NCBI GenBank assembly: GCA_029532415.1
Contig: JAQOTA010000015.1
Coordinates: 930,001-994,000 of the forward strand
Length of the DNA: 64,000 nucleotides
Source of the DNA: Marasmius tenuissimus
Taxonomy: Eukaryota; Basidiomycota; Agaricomycetes; Agaricales; Marasmiaceae
Direction: 5' to 3'
Shown here one piece after another: positions 48,904-58,778 of the stretch. Made by a program: the position numbers and the translations under genes. The notes under the pieces were generated by a model. It was not told the DNA's origin. It was given only the letters and a program-made list of their open reading frames with translations, and did not search any database. Within the stretch, counting starts at the first letter, position 1; each line of letters opens with the position of its first letter.

Positions 48904-51900
48904 TTACTTGAAAAAAAAGCCTTCGTTTGTTACGTGATCAAGCAGTCTCTTGCCGCTAGGCCCCTCCTCATCCCATAGAGTAACGCCACCACGATACCGG
49001 GTCCCTGCCGCGATGCATCGTCGCTCCCTCTGGACCCCCTGGACCCCCCCAGCATACGACAGAGAGTAGATAGCTGAGTGGTGATACATTGTCTCTCCAA
49101 CCGGCTGTATAGGCTTTGCAGAAACGTCGAATATCTCGACCGTTCCCAAGGCATCGTCGAGACCACACGCTAGTCGATTATCAGCACCAGCGAGGGCATT
49201 GATGGCACTCGAACTTCCCGCAGTCAGTTCCTCCGTTGAGAAAGTTTGGCCCAACCTGGTCCATCTGCGAATGGCGCCATCGTCACCACCAGTATAGAAA
49301 TAACGGCTCGTTGGAAACGTAACGGCACGCGCTCCATAGCTGTCCGCCGAGATCGCGTCCGACGTTGATTCTACGTCCCACATGCGGACCATTTTGTCCT
49401 CAGAAATAGCCACGAGCTTCTTCGAGTCTTGAGAGATCGACAAGCCAGTGATGACACCATCTGGGCCATAAAATGCCTTCATCCCGTCAAGCGTGCCAAC
49501 CATATCCCTTAGTGGCGGGTCAGACTCTTTCATCGGAACGCACCAGGACCATATGACGTGTCCCGAAGGCCCTGAGGTTGAGTAGTATATCCTTCCGTTA
49601 TCGGAGGAGAAACGAACGTCCAAGATCGAATCCTTTTCATGGTTCTTCTGGATGGCGCCGCGCTTTTCGAGGTTCCACACTACGACCCTTTTGGCCTCGC
49701 GAGGCTCGTTGAAGCCGACGGCGACAAGACCTCCATTCGGGGAAATCGCGATGCAGCGAGCACCACGAACCTCAGAAGGCAGCAATGAAAGGTCGGGTTG
49801 CAAGCTAGAATCTACCTTGTCAAACGAGTTGGAAGTGGTGTCAACAACTGTGACCCTTCCGGAGTCACGAGCAAGGTACACCAGACGATTCCCGTCCGCA
49901 GATATGGAGACCCAAACGGGCCCGGTTTGTGGCAACGTGAATATTTCGCCTGGAAGTGGTACAAGTCAATCAAAAACTGTGAAAAACAAGTACGTGCTAT
50001 CCAGACGCACCTGTTCCGAAGGTAGAGAGGAATTTTCGCGCAAACTCTTTTAGGTCGTCGTTCTTGCGTGGCAGTCTCATCATGTCACCAAGAACCGGCG
50101 GCAGACGTCGAGGCGCGTTCTTTTGGAATAGTAGGGCACCTTCCTGAATCAAGGCGTCCATTGCCCCTGTCGCGTCGCACTGCTGCTTCGGAGAGTCAAC
50201 CTTCTGAAAATCCTCGTACAGTTTATGTATCAGGTCCTGAAACTGCAACTGCCCCTCTCCTGTTGTGACCGCGCACTGTTAGCGATACGACGTCGGAATG
50301 TGCAACTGACCTGACTTACTTTCTGTCGCCATTCGCTTGAACTTCTCCATGACGGCAACTAATTCGTACTCGGACGCTGGATCTGGCGAAGGAGGGTGTA
50401 CCTGTATAGATTTGTAGACTCGTTTGTGGTGTAGGAGTGTCAGGGTTTGGAAGTACGTCAAGAACTCGTAAGCAGTATTGGGGGTGCTATCTGGCTCAAT
50501 GTATTCGTAGATGGAGGAGTCTCGATATTGGTGGGGTAAATTCTTCGAAGCATATTGACCCTTTTTCGCCGAATACACCGACTGGTGAATGAATTGTCCA
50601 GGTAAAATGGGGCGTCGTTTTCCTAGGTGAGGCCTGCAACTTAGATTGAGTTCTTGCATCAAGATGGATGAGACTGAACAACCTACCGACGTGTAGTCTT
50701 ATTATCATCAACATACGAGCGCTCTGTGTTGGTGGTTTGCGCTGACTTCGAATCGTACGCAAGATGTTTCAAAGGGAAGTATTCGAGTGCTCTCCAAAGT
50801 CCTTTCAGGGACTCTTGGATTTCGGCTCCATCCTTCATGGTAGGGTCGTTAGTCGAGCTCCCGACGAAAAGATCCTCAATGCGCAACCCGGCTCTCGCGG
50901 CCTCTTGGCTCATCCAACGGAGAGCAGGGCGGTTGTTATTGAGGGCCGTATTGTCCGCGTTTCCACCTCCACTATGGTTGATGGAGGAGAATCAACGACT
51001 GACGATCGGAAAATGGCAAGCAATCATCCACCTACATGTCCGAGTGTGTTCCGACGAACCAGACTTCCTTTGTATGGGGCATACTCGAATTTTTCCCGGA
51101 ATCGGAGATTGGGCTCCCGCCGCCACAAGCATAGTCAGGGAGGAATTTGATCCGTCGTTCATCGAGAGCCAAAGCATGACGAAAGTAGCATACATGCTGC
51201 ATGCCTTCCATCGTCATAGGGAGGCTCTCGTTCCGTACGACACCAACAGAGGAGACTGTATCCCTGGAGTTCGAATTAACAACTTGAGTGCCCCACAGTA
51301 TATCCCGATGGTCGGTACAGTACGTACCACGCTCCGACGAAATGTACCTTGACATTCCGACAGAAGGTCCTTTTGAACCGTAAAGCCGGCTCCTCCGCAC
51401 CTCTTTCAACCCCGAGTCGTTTGGGACTGTCGAGATGTGGAAGCTTCACAGACGTTTCCGGACGCAGACGTCCATTGGTTAATTGGGACGGGGGCTCGCC
51501 GTGTTTCTGTTGCGAACGGTAGTAAAGCTCATATGCACTGAGCAAGGTGATTAGCTTAAGATTGATCAAGATCCATGAGACACCTACAAGGGTATTTGCC
51601 CCTCGTTTCCTTTATGAATCAATCCAACCTATAGGCCTGAGGTAAGTATTCCTGCATGGACGACAGTTGTTGGTGTCTACCTTTTCTATCATAGCTGAGA
51701 GGGCGCGTGCTTGGTATGCACCTCGAGAGAAACCTGGTACCGGTCATCTATGCTCAAAACACACAACGACACAGACTGATCGCTGAGAAGCCACATACCT
51801 ATCAGATAAATGCGATCATTTGGGCGGTAATACTCGCTGAGCCATGCATATGCCTTGAGGATGGTTTGTTGAAAGCGACTGTAATTTGGTGATCAGGAAC

Positions 51901-52591
51901 CAGCAGAAAGATACATTGTTGGACACTCACAAAGCAAACATGAGATCCAACTTATGTTGGATTACCCCGACGTAATATTTCATATTCTTGTGGTTGGGGA
52001 CAGGATACGTTCCGATACCACTGTCATAGTACGTGAGTTGATCCTTATCCTTCTGAAGTCGACTATACAATTCGACCACGTTGGTGTTCTGTTGGAGAGT
52101 GAGTAAACCTTATTATGACTGCACAGAAATAATTCAGGGCTCACTCTGCTGCTGAACTTGTTCGAGGTTCCATCGATACAGATAACCAGGTTCCTGCTGC
52201 GATCACCACCGCAATCATGATTGTGTTCCCTCGCGGAGCAAATTGGGGTATTCTTCGGGATGATTGTCGACGATTTTGTTTGTTGGATCAAGCTAGGCCG
52301 TGTGGGTGGCGGCTTGGGGGATCGGACAGCCTTCTCCGGGCTAGACGATGGCAACATGACAGTTGAAACAGAAGAGTCGTGAAAGCTTGATAGAGAAGGC
52401 TGAGGGGACAGAGGAGACGATGAAGACAACGGCGGTAGTTCTTTCGAGGGTTGGCTTGCAACATCTGGAAGTAAAGGCCTATTGTCAGGTGGTTCGTGCC
52501 GAGGTTCAGAATGCTCAGGCGAGCTGGGGGAGCCAGAGGTTTCGGGTAGAGGAGACGAAGCGAACCATGACTGGAGCAGCGATAGGACCAT
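48904..52591 (-). CDS. DUF2235 (Tle1-like hydrolase)-WD40 fusion protein, copy B
   Basis: Paralogue of copy A with the same exon order and domains. The N-terminal extension has one LLQSW segment, then a Ser/Pro-rich stretch unlike A (SSSSPLSPQPSLSSFHDSS, SPEKAVRSPKPPPTRPS). DUF2235 motifs are kept: NLVICIDGTSNKFSSR, GFSRGAYQARALSAMIEK, VGLIHKGNEGQIPF, DTVSSVG, GTHSDM/I-GGGN. The linker contains RRLPPVLGDMMRLPRKNDDL. The propeller region includes VSISADGNRLVYLARDSGRV, ISPNGGLVAVGFNEPREAKR, DKMVRMWDVES, YFYTGGDDGAIRRWTRLGQT and GTRYRGGVTLWDEEGPSGKR. I found no stop or frameshift in exons. It is divergent from the kinesin gene (677 bp between starts). Confidence 0.82.
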
Positions 52592-53267
52592 GATTTTTGG
52601 GGGATTCTATCTGTGCAAAGGACAAGCAGGCGAGTTTATGTTGCCGTTCTTAGGTTTGTTCCAGCCAGCAGGCAGGCTGGTGGCATCTACCGAAGGGTGA
52701 CATGCAGAAACACATCTGCAATATGTGAATGAAATAAACGGCCTTCTCCCGTCCAACCTATTCCTCATGAAACATGTGCCTGCCGTTAGGTCGGAGGAAC
52801 GTACCCCGGTAAGTAATGGGGGGGGAGATTGCGCATGCCCATGAGAAGCGAAAGAGCAAGATTATGGGGTCCAGGAAAGTAGCCTTACAGAGAAACGAGA
52901 CCTTCAAGCATCCGTTTCGAGCGGTTGTAGACGCCATTCACAACGTTGTGGTTGCCTTCGCAGGCGGGTGCGTGCATTGTAGACTGGAGGATGCGTTGAA
53001 TGATAAAGCGGCGATCATCGACATTAACTTCTGTGAAAGTGAGAGTGAGAGTGAGGCTAATGTGGAGTGTTCATTCACAATGTAGATAGCAGGATTTTTG
53101 AGCATTGATCCGGAACGTTGAGCAGCGCTGGTTAGAGTTTAGAACTCGCGTGACGGTGAAGGAAGAAAATTTGGAGTGTCAACGCCATCACGTGACGGTG
53201 TAGGGCGCCCGGCGCGTCTTCCCAACCGCGGCAAGTGTTTGTTCAACTTTGTTTCCAACCACCAACC
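52592..53267. promoter_or_regulatory. Divergent promoter between copy B and kinesin-14
   Basis: Region of 676 bp shared by two divergent genes. It contains CACGTG (53189-53194) and AACCGCGGCAAG (about 53224-53235), both also present before the kinesin relic. A GAGAGTGAGAGTGAG microsatellite-like run lies near 53040. The open frame at 52816-53085 shows no domain and is not called. Confidence 0.5.
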
Positions 53268-55748
53268 ATGGCGTCTCGGCTACCCCGCCTGCGAAGTTCC
53301 TCACCCACGATGCCAGCACATTCGACAGTGTCACTGAAAAGAAAGGCAATCGCTGAAGAAGATGAAGAAGAACTCGACCAGCCTCGAAAATTGCCTGCAG
53401 TAGGCGTCAATGGACCCATACGACCTCCCAAGCCTCTTCAAACGAATCGAACAGCAACAAATCTCTCGAAATCATCTCTAAACGCACCAAAATCACTCAC
53501 CGTACCTAAGGCACCCACTTTGACAACCCGTTCAATGGTCAGAGGAACAAGTGCACCCCCAACTCAACCTAGTACCTCGGCTCGTGCGACGTCGAGAACA
53601 GCGACGAGTGGGATTCGTGCGGCAGCATCGAGATCGGTGTCGGGGCCGAATCGTCCAGCTCCCGGCAGGGGACCGGAAGACAAACGTTTTGCTACTTTCC
53701 AGGCCAAGCTGGACTCGCTTGAATCTGCACAGGCAGCTGAAGCGACCAGGTTTGAGGCAGAGCGGGCGAAGGTATTGGAGTTGCAGGAGAATCAGAGGGC
53801 AATGTCGCAGCAGCTGTCGGCGGCCAAGGACTTAGAATTGAAAGGCAGGGCAGAACTCAACATCGCCAGTGACGAGATTGCCAACCTGAAGAAGAAACAT
53901 GCCAGGGAGGTTACCGACCTAGAGATTGACCTCCAGAAGAAAGATAGGCTGTTGCGAGACGCGAATGAGGATTTGAGGATATGTCGGAGTGACTTGAAGA
54001 GGGAGAGGGAGACTGTTTCCGCACTCAAAACGACCTTATCACAACAATCCAACGCGCAGCTCACCTTAACCACCGAGAACCAATCTCTGCAAGCACAAAA
54101 CACGTCGCTCCGTGCCGAAGTGGACGCTTATGCCCAAAAGGTCTCGGAGCTCAACTTCTTGCTCGAGTCAGCAGAGAAGCAGGCGTCAGAACTCAGAGGG
54201 GAGGCGATGGAGAGTGAAGCGGTTCGCAGGAGACTCCATAACATGGTGCAGGAGCTGAAGGGTAACATCCGGGTGTTCTGTCGAGTGCGCCCGGTTCTTC
54301 CCTCGGATGCATCCAACTACGGACCCGCTCCGACCAGCACATCTGGTTCGGGGTCTAGTAGCCCTGTTCCACCGTCCGCTGATGATCTGGAGGCAATGAA
54401 GGCAGAAGTTTCTTTCCCTGATCGTCGGGATCACAAAGAAATTGTGCTACGGTCGTTGAGCGAGAGTGTCACTGGCCAAGAACGAATAGAGAACTACAAC
54501 TTCTCCTTCGACAGGGTGAGTTTCCTCGCCGAGCCCTCTTCATCGAAAATCGTATTTACTCTTTTCAGGTCTTTGAACCAAGTTCTACTCAGGCTGAAGT
54601 ATTTGAAGAGATCTCGATGCTGGCACAGAGCTGCATTGACGGCTACAACGTTTGCATATTCGCCTATGGCCAGACTGGGTCAGGGAAATCATTCACGATG
54701 GAGGGAGGGACGGTACGTCTCCGTGACCATCGACTTATTCCTGGAATTGACGATTCTCTAGACCGATGCTACGCAAGGTATGATTCCTCGGGCAGTCGAA
54801 AAGGTTTTCCGTGTTGCGGAAGACCTGAAGACTAGAGGGTGGGAGTACAAGATTGAAGGCCAATTCCTCGAGATAGTGCGTACCCATGCACTCGCCTCTT
54901 ACTGCAAATTAACCACCCTTACTGTAGTACAACGAAACCATTAACGACCTCCTCGGGAAAGGAGACTTCGACAAGAAGAAACATGACATCAAGCATGATC
55001 TCAAGACCGGCTCGACGCGTGTCACCGATTTAACCGTCATACCTCTGCAGAATCCAAGCCAAGTCCGCTCCCTCCTCGCTGTTGCGCAATCCCGCAGATC
55101 GGTAGCTGCCACTCTGATGAACGAGCGTTCCTCGCGTTCGCATTCCGTCTTCACTCTACGCATCAGCGGCACCAATCCTAGCACCGGAGAGACTTGCGAA
55201 GGTTGCCTAAATCTAGTCGATTTGGCTGGGAGTGAGAGGATCAACGTGAGCTTCGGAAACGGATTCGGGACAGGAGGATGCAGCAATGACAAGGATCGGC
55301 TGAGGGAGACGCAGAGCATCAACAGGAGTTTGAGCGCCTTGGGCGATGTTATTGCTGCGTTAGGCGAGAAGGGAGAGAAGGGAGACAAACATATCCCATA
55401 TCGCAATTCCAAGGTGAGGACATCAGACCTCTTGCCAAGTGCAGCTCGTTTGCTGACAAGAGGTCTCTCCAGTTAACCTACCTCCTTCAAAACTCGTTGA
55501 GCGGCAACTCGAAAACACTGGTGAGGATTGCATGTATTGAATGCGGGATATTGACCGACTGACTGTGTGATTACAGATGGTGCTCAACCTCTCACCGTTA
55601 GCAGCTCATTTAAACGAATCGCTGACTTCGCTGCGATTCGCTACGAAGGTGAGTCTCGTTTGACATCTGCACCGCTCGTGTCCTGAATCTTCTTCAGGTG
55701 AACAACACTACAATAGGTACCGCTAAAAAGCAGACACGGAACCCTTAA
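53268..55748 (+). CDS. KAR3: C-terminal-motor kinesin-14 (Kar3/Ncd type)
   Basis: Minus-end-directed microtubule motor used in spindle function and nuclear fusion. It starts [20 protein letters not shown] at 53268. A basic, Ser/Thr/Pro-rich tail is followed by a long coiled coil (about residues 150-330; [40 protein letters not shown]). The neck leads into [14 protein letters not shown] and the motor. The P-loop is [17 protein letters not shown], switch [16 protein letters not shown], switch [13 protein letters not shown], then [20 protein letters not shown] and [20 protein letters not shown]. The family-typical end is [24 protein letters not shown], with TAA at 55746-55748. The motor is split by about seven short introns. 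After DLAGSERI there is a Gly-rich stretch ([16 protein letters not shown]) longer than usual. Confidence 0.92.
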
Positions 55749-56005
55749 TTCCGAATGTTTGGCACAGCCTGTTCACATTTCATCGCCTACTTTCTGCTAC
55801 AGCATCGGACACTGTATCATCAACCCTTGTGTTTATTTCTCTTTCGGTCATTTCCGCCTTGTTCACTATTCCTTGTAGACCAAGCGATTCATATTCTAAT
55901 TAATCTTAAGATATCGATTATTCAGTCCGTGTCTATCCTCAACGCTGCACTACCGTTAGCAGGATTGCCGTTGGAAGGCCCGCGTCTTGATCCGTATTGT
56001 TCATT

Positions 56006-57491
56006 CTAGTAATCAGCGTCCTGTTCGACGAGGCGGAAGCCCCCAGAGAACTCCCAGCTGACTTTCATACGGCCAACATCCAAATTGGCGAGTTTCTTGA
56101 AGGCGCCTTCGGAAAGGTCGACATCATTAGGACCGCATCCCGGGCACAGGTCGGCGACTTTGACTTTGACAGACTTGTTCTTGTCTAAAGCGGTAACCCA
56201 GTATCAGTGGCCATCGAGGGTTGGAAGAGACAAAGAGCAAACGTACAATGAACGGTGAGATGCTTGTTACATTTGCCTCCGTTGGCGTAGTGGCCACGAG
56301 GGAGAGCGACAATCATATCGGAGTTCTGGAGCTTGTATCCGCAAGCACCGTAACCACCATTGGGCTGGTACCAGGTAGCTGTAGAGAGAACGTGAGGGTC
56401 GAGCCAGATGAGGTTCAAGACTACTCACCATCACCAGTGTTAGCAAAGGTACTGGGGAAGCCAACCTCCATAGCCTCAGGGTCGGCTTCGACCATCTCGG
56501 AAAGTGCCATTACATCGTCGTCCATATCCAAAAGCTGGAGACCGCCCTTGACGTTCCAGGTAACCTTAATCCTACCAGTACCAAGGCTAGCCAGCTGCTT
56601 GAAAGCACCCTCAGAGAGGTCGATATCGTTCGGTCCGCAGCCGGGGCAGAGATCGACTACAGTAACGTCGACGTGTTTACCTTTGTCTGCGGTGAGAGTG
56701 AGCTGAAGGACTCCAGTGACATGATGCGTTCTTTCCCAGGGACTTACAGGCGACGTCAAGATGCTTCCAACATTTCTGGCCACTGGCGTACTGGCCTTGA
56801 GGGAGAGCCACAACGAGATCGGAGTTGGAGGATTTGGCACCGCAAGCACCGTAGCCCCCGTTCGGCTGGTACCAGGTAGCTGTGTAAACCAGAGTGTCAG
56901 CTTGCAATCGAGAACGTTCGTGAGATCTCCCTTCACCATCGCCTGTAACTTTAGCATCGACAGGCGGGTCGTCTTCGGAGTCTTCGGAATCGACAAGTTG
57001 AAGGCCACCAGAAAATTCCCAATTGACTTTCATGCGGCCAACGTCCAGTCCAGAAAGCTTCTTGAAAGCGCCCTCCGATAGGTCGACGTCGTTAGGGCCA
57101 CAACCCGGGCAGAGGTCAGCAACCTTCACGTTAACGGACTTATTCTTGTCTGTAGGGCAGGAGGCCTTGTGTCAGCCGTAAAATTCGAGAGGAAATCAAC
57201 ACTAGCGGAGCTCACAATGAACAGTCAGATGCTTGTTGCACTTTCCGCCGTTGGCGTAATGCCCGCGAGGGAGGGCGACAATCATGTCAGAGTTTTGCAA
57301 CTTGTAGCCGCAGGCACCGTACCCGCCGTTGGGCTGATACCAGGTAGCTATTGTGCGTACGGTTCGACGTTGAGTACGATCGTAGACATGAACCTGTAGT
57401 CGCAATCGATGGACGTACCATCTCCGCTGTAAGCCGTGACGAGGCCGACCGAGGTGAGTAGAGCGTGAACAGCTGTAGGAAGGAGATACAT
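56006..57491 (-). CDS. Secreted protein with three tandem double-psi beta-barrel (RlpA/loosenin-like) modules
   Basis: It starts MYLLPTAVHALLTSVGLVTA, a signal peptide, at 57491. Three DPBB modules follow, each coded by two exons. The first exon of each encodes ATWYQPNGGYGACG-type sequence to a HLTVH or HLDVAC end. The second encodes VKVADLCPGCGPNDVDLSEG, AFKKL, and GRMKVNWEFSGG. Linkers after modules 1 and 2 are acidic (DSEDSEDDPPVDAKVTGDG; EMVEADPEAMEVGFPSTFAN). Cysteines and the conserved Asp (VADLCPGCG or VVDLCPGCG) are present in every module. The end is LVEQDADY, TAG at 56006-56008. Intron phase is the same at each module border (GD-intron-ATWY), which allows clean exon-pair duplication. 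A role in loosening or binding wall polysaccharides is inferred from the family. Confidence 0.88.
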
Positions 57492-58778
57492 GTTTGTAAC
57501 CTGTGAGAAGTGTCGATAATGAGCAAAATGCAGAGGGAAAGGCCCGTTTTTATACCTGCTAATGGACTGTCCCGGAGCTCCATTGGCTACAAGGAGAGAA
57601 CTAAGTTCCTCTGCGTTTGCTGGAGGTGTAAGCTTGCTCCGAAGCGGCGCCCCATTGCTGTATATCGGAATTGAGAGAAGCATCATATCATGTAGTAATA
57701 GAAAAGATTGGAATGGGGAAACTTGCCCCCGGGCAGGACGGGTATGCTTGTGGGCGTCATGTAGATATCAACGATGATTTACCTCCTTGAGTCCTACGCA
57801 GAGAGCACTCCGCTGCAACCAGGGAGCTTGAATGATACGTTTCGCGCCTTGTCGAACTATCCTGATGTCTGAAGAGAATGAAGGCCGATCGAAAAGCTAG
57901 ATGAGCCTCAAGATCGAGGTCCATCGAGGATAAAAATAGGAAAACCATCTTGAGGAACGGTGGAGAAATGGGCGCGCCGAGGAATGGCGTCCATTGCGTT
58001 CATAACCTCGTTAGATCCACGAATTCATATTCGTTACTCGGATCAGCAGGTTCTGTATATGTTTCAGAGGGTGTCGGGGAGGCTTGTCGATTCAGTATCC
58101 CGGGAATCTGCTCCATCGTCCCAGGCCACTGGTCTACACAGGTTGTACTCATTATTTAAACCTCTCTAGGAAACTGGCTTAGTGGCGTTCTACAGCATCG
58201 GAGGATCGATTTTCTTTGTTCCGAGTCGTCCGTCCGATGGATCTTGTTATGAGCCTCTAAGCCACGTAGTCCGCTTTGTAAAGCTTGAGGAGTCACTAGA
58301 TTTCCTTCCTTTCAAAAAATTTTTATACAACTTGGTTGGCGTCGATATCATCTTCTTATGCATCTGGCAGAAGAGACCGATTAGTTGTTGATTGGGGGTC
58401 AATGAGAAAAGACGAAGAAGACCGTGAGGGTTCTACGGAAGAAGCAACCGGGTTATGCCGTCGACTTGTGCCACAGGAGATTACGGGCGCTATCATGGCG
58501 CTAATTCTGGCGCAGGCAATCGCACCCTGCAATCCCCCGAGAGAGAGTCCCAGCGTTTCATTCTGACAAGTGTATTGCATACTGATACAATGGCTACAAG
58601 ATTATATAAATTACAACAAATGAAACCGCCCTGCGAACTCCGCAAAATCCATAATCTGTATCTTACACCTTCATAAACGAGAATAGGCTGCTTAGCTCCA
58701 CCCATCGACGCCCGCACTGATCCAGATACTTCTCGACAGACCCAGACATGATGGTCAAGAAAGCCGAATGCGTATTCA
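57492..58778. other. Intergenic region between POL1 and the triple-DPBB gene
   Basis: No gene recognised. A TATAAAA on the minus strand (57548-57554) lies about 57 nt upstream of the DPBB start. The rest has short frames without domains. Confidence 0.5.
57548..57554 (-). promoter_or_regulatory. TATA box of the triple-DPBB gene
   Basis: TATAAAA on the minus strand about 57 nt upstream of the ATG at 57491. Confidence 0.5.

Larger units (their letters stand above)
48798..53480. repeat. Tandem segmental duplication, unit B
   Basis: Second unit, homologous to 42327-48797. It includes DUF2235-WD40 copy B, the divergent promoter region and the first ~70 codons of the intact kinesin. No junction is expected at its right end because the kinesin gene simply continues. 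Confidence 0.75.

Noticed and set aside
42440..52591. Calling the DUF2235-WD40 proteins NLR/STAND receptors
   Set aside because: No Walker A/B or NACHT/NB-ARC sequence was seen between the hydrolase and the propeller.
52816..53085. Plus-strand frame between copy B and kinesin
   Set aside because: No counterpart is kept in unit A and no domain; it is better explained as shared promoter DNA.
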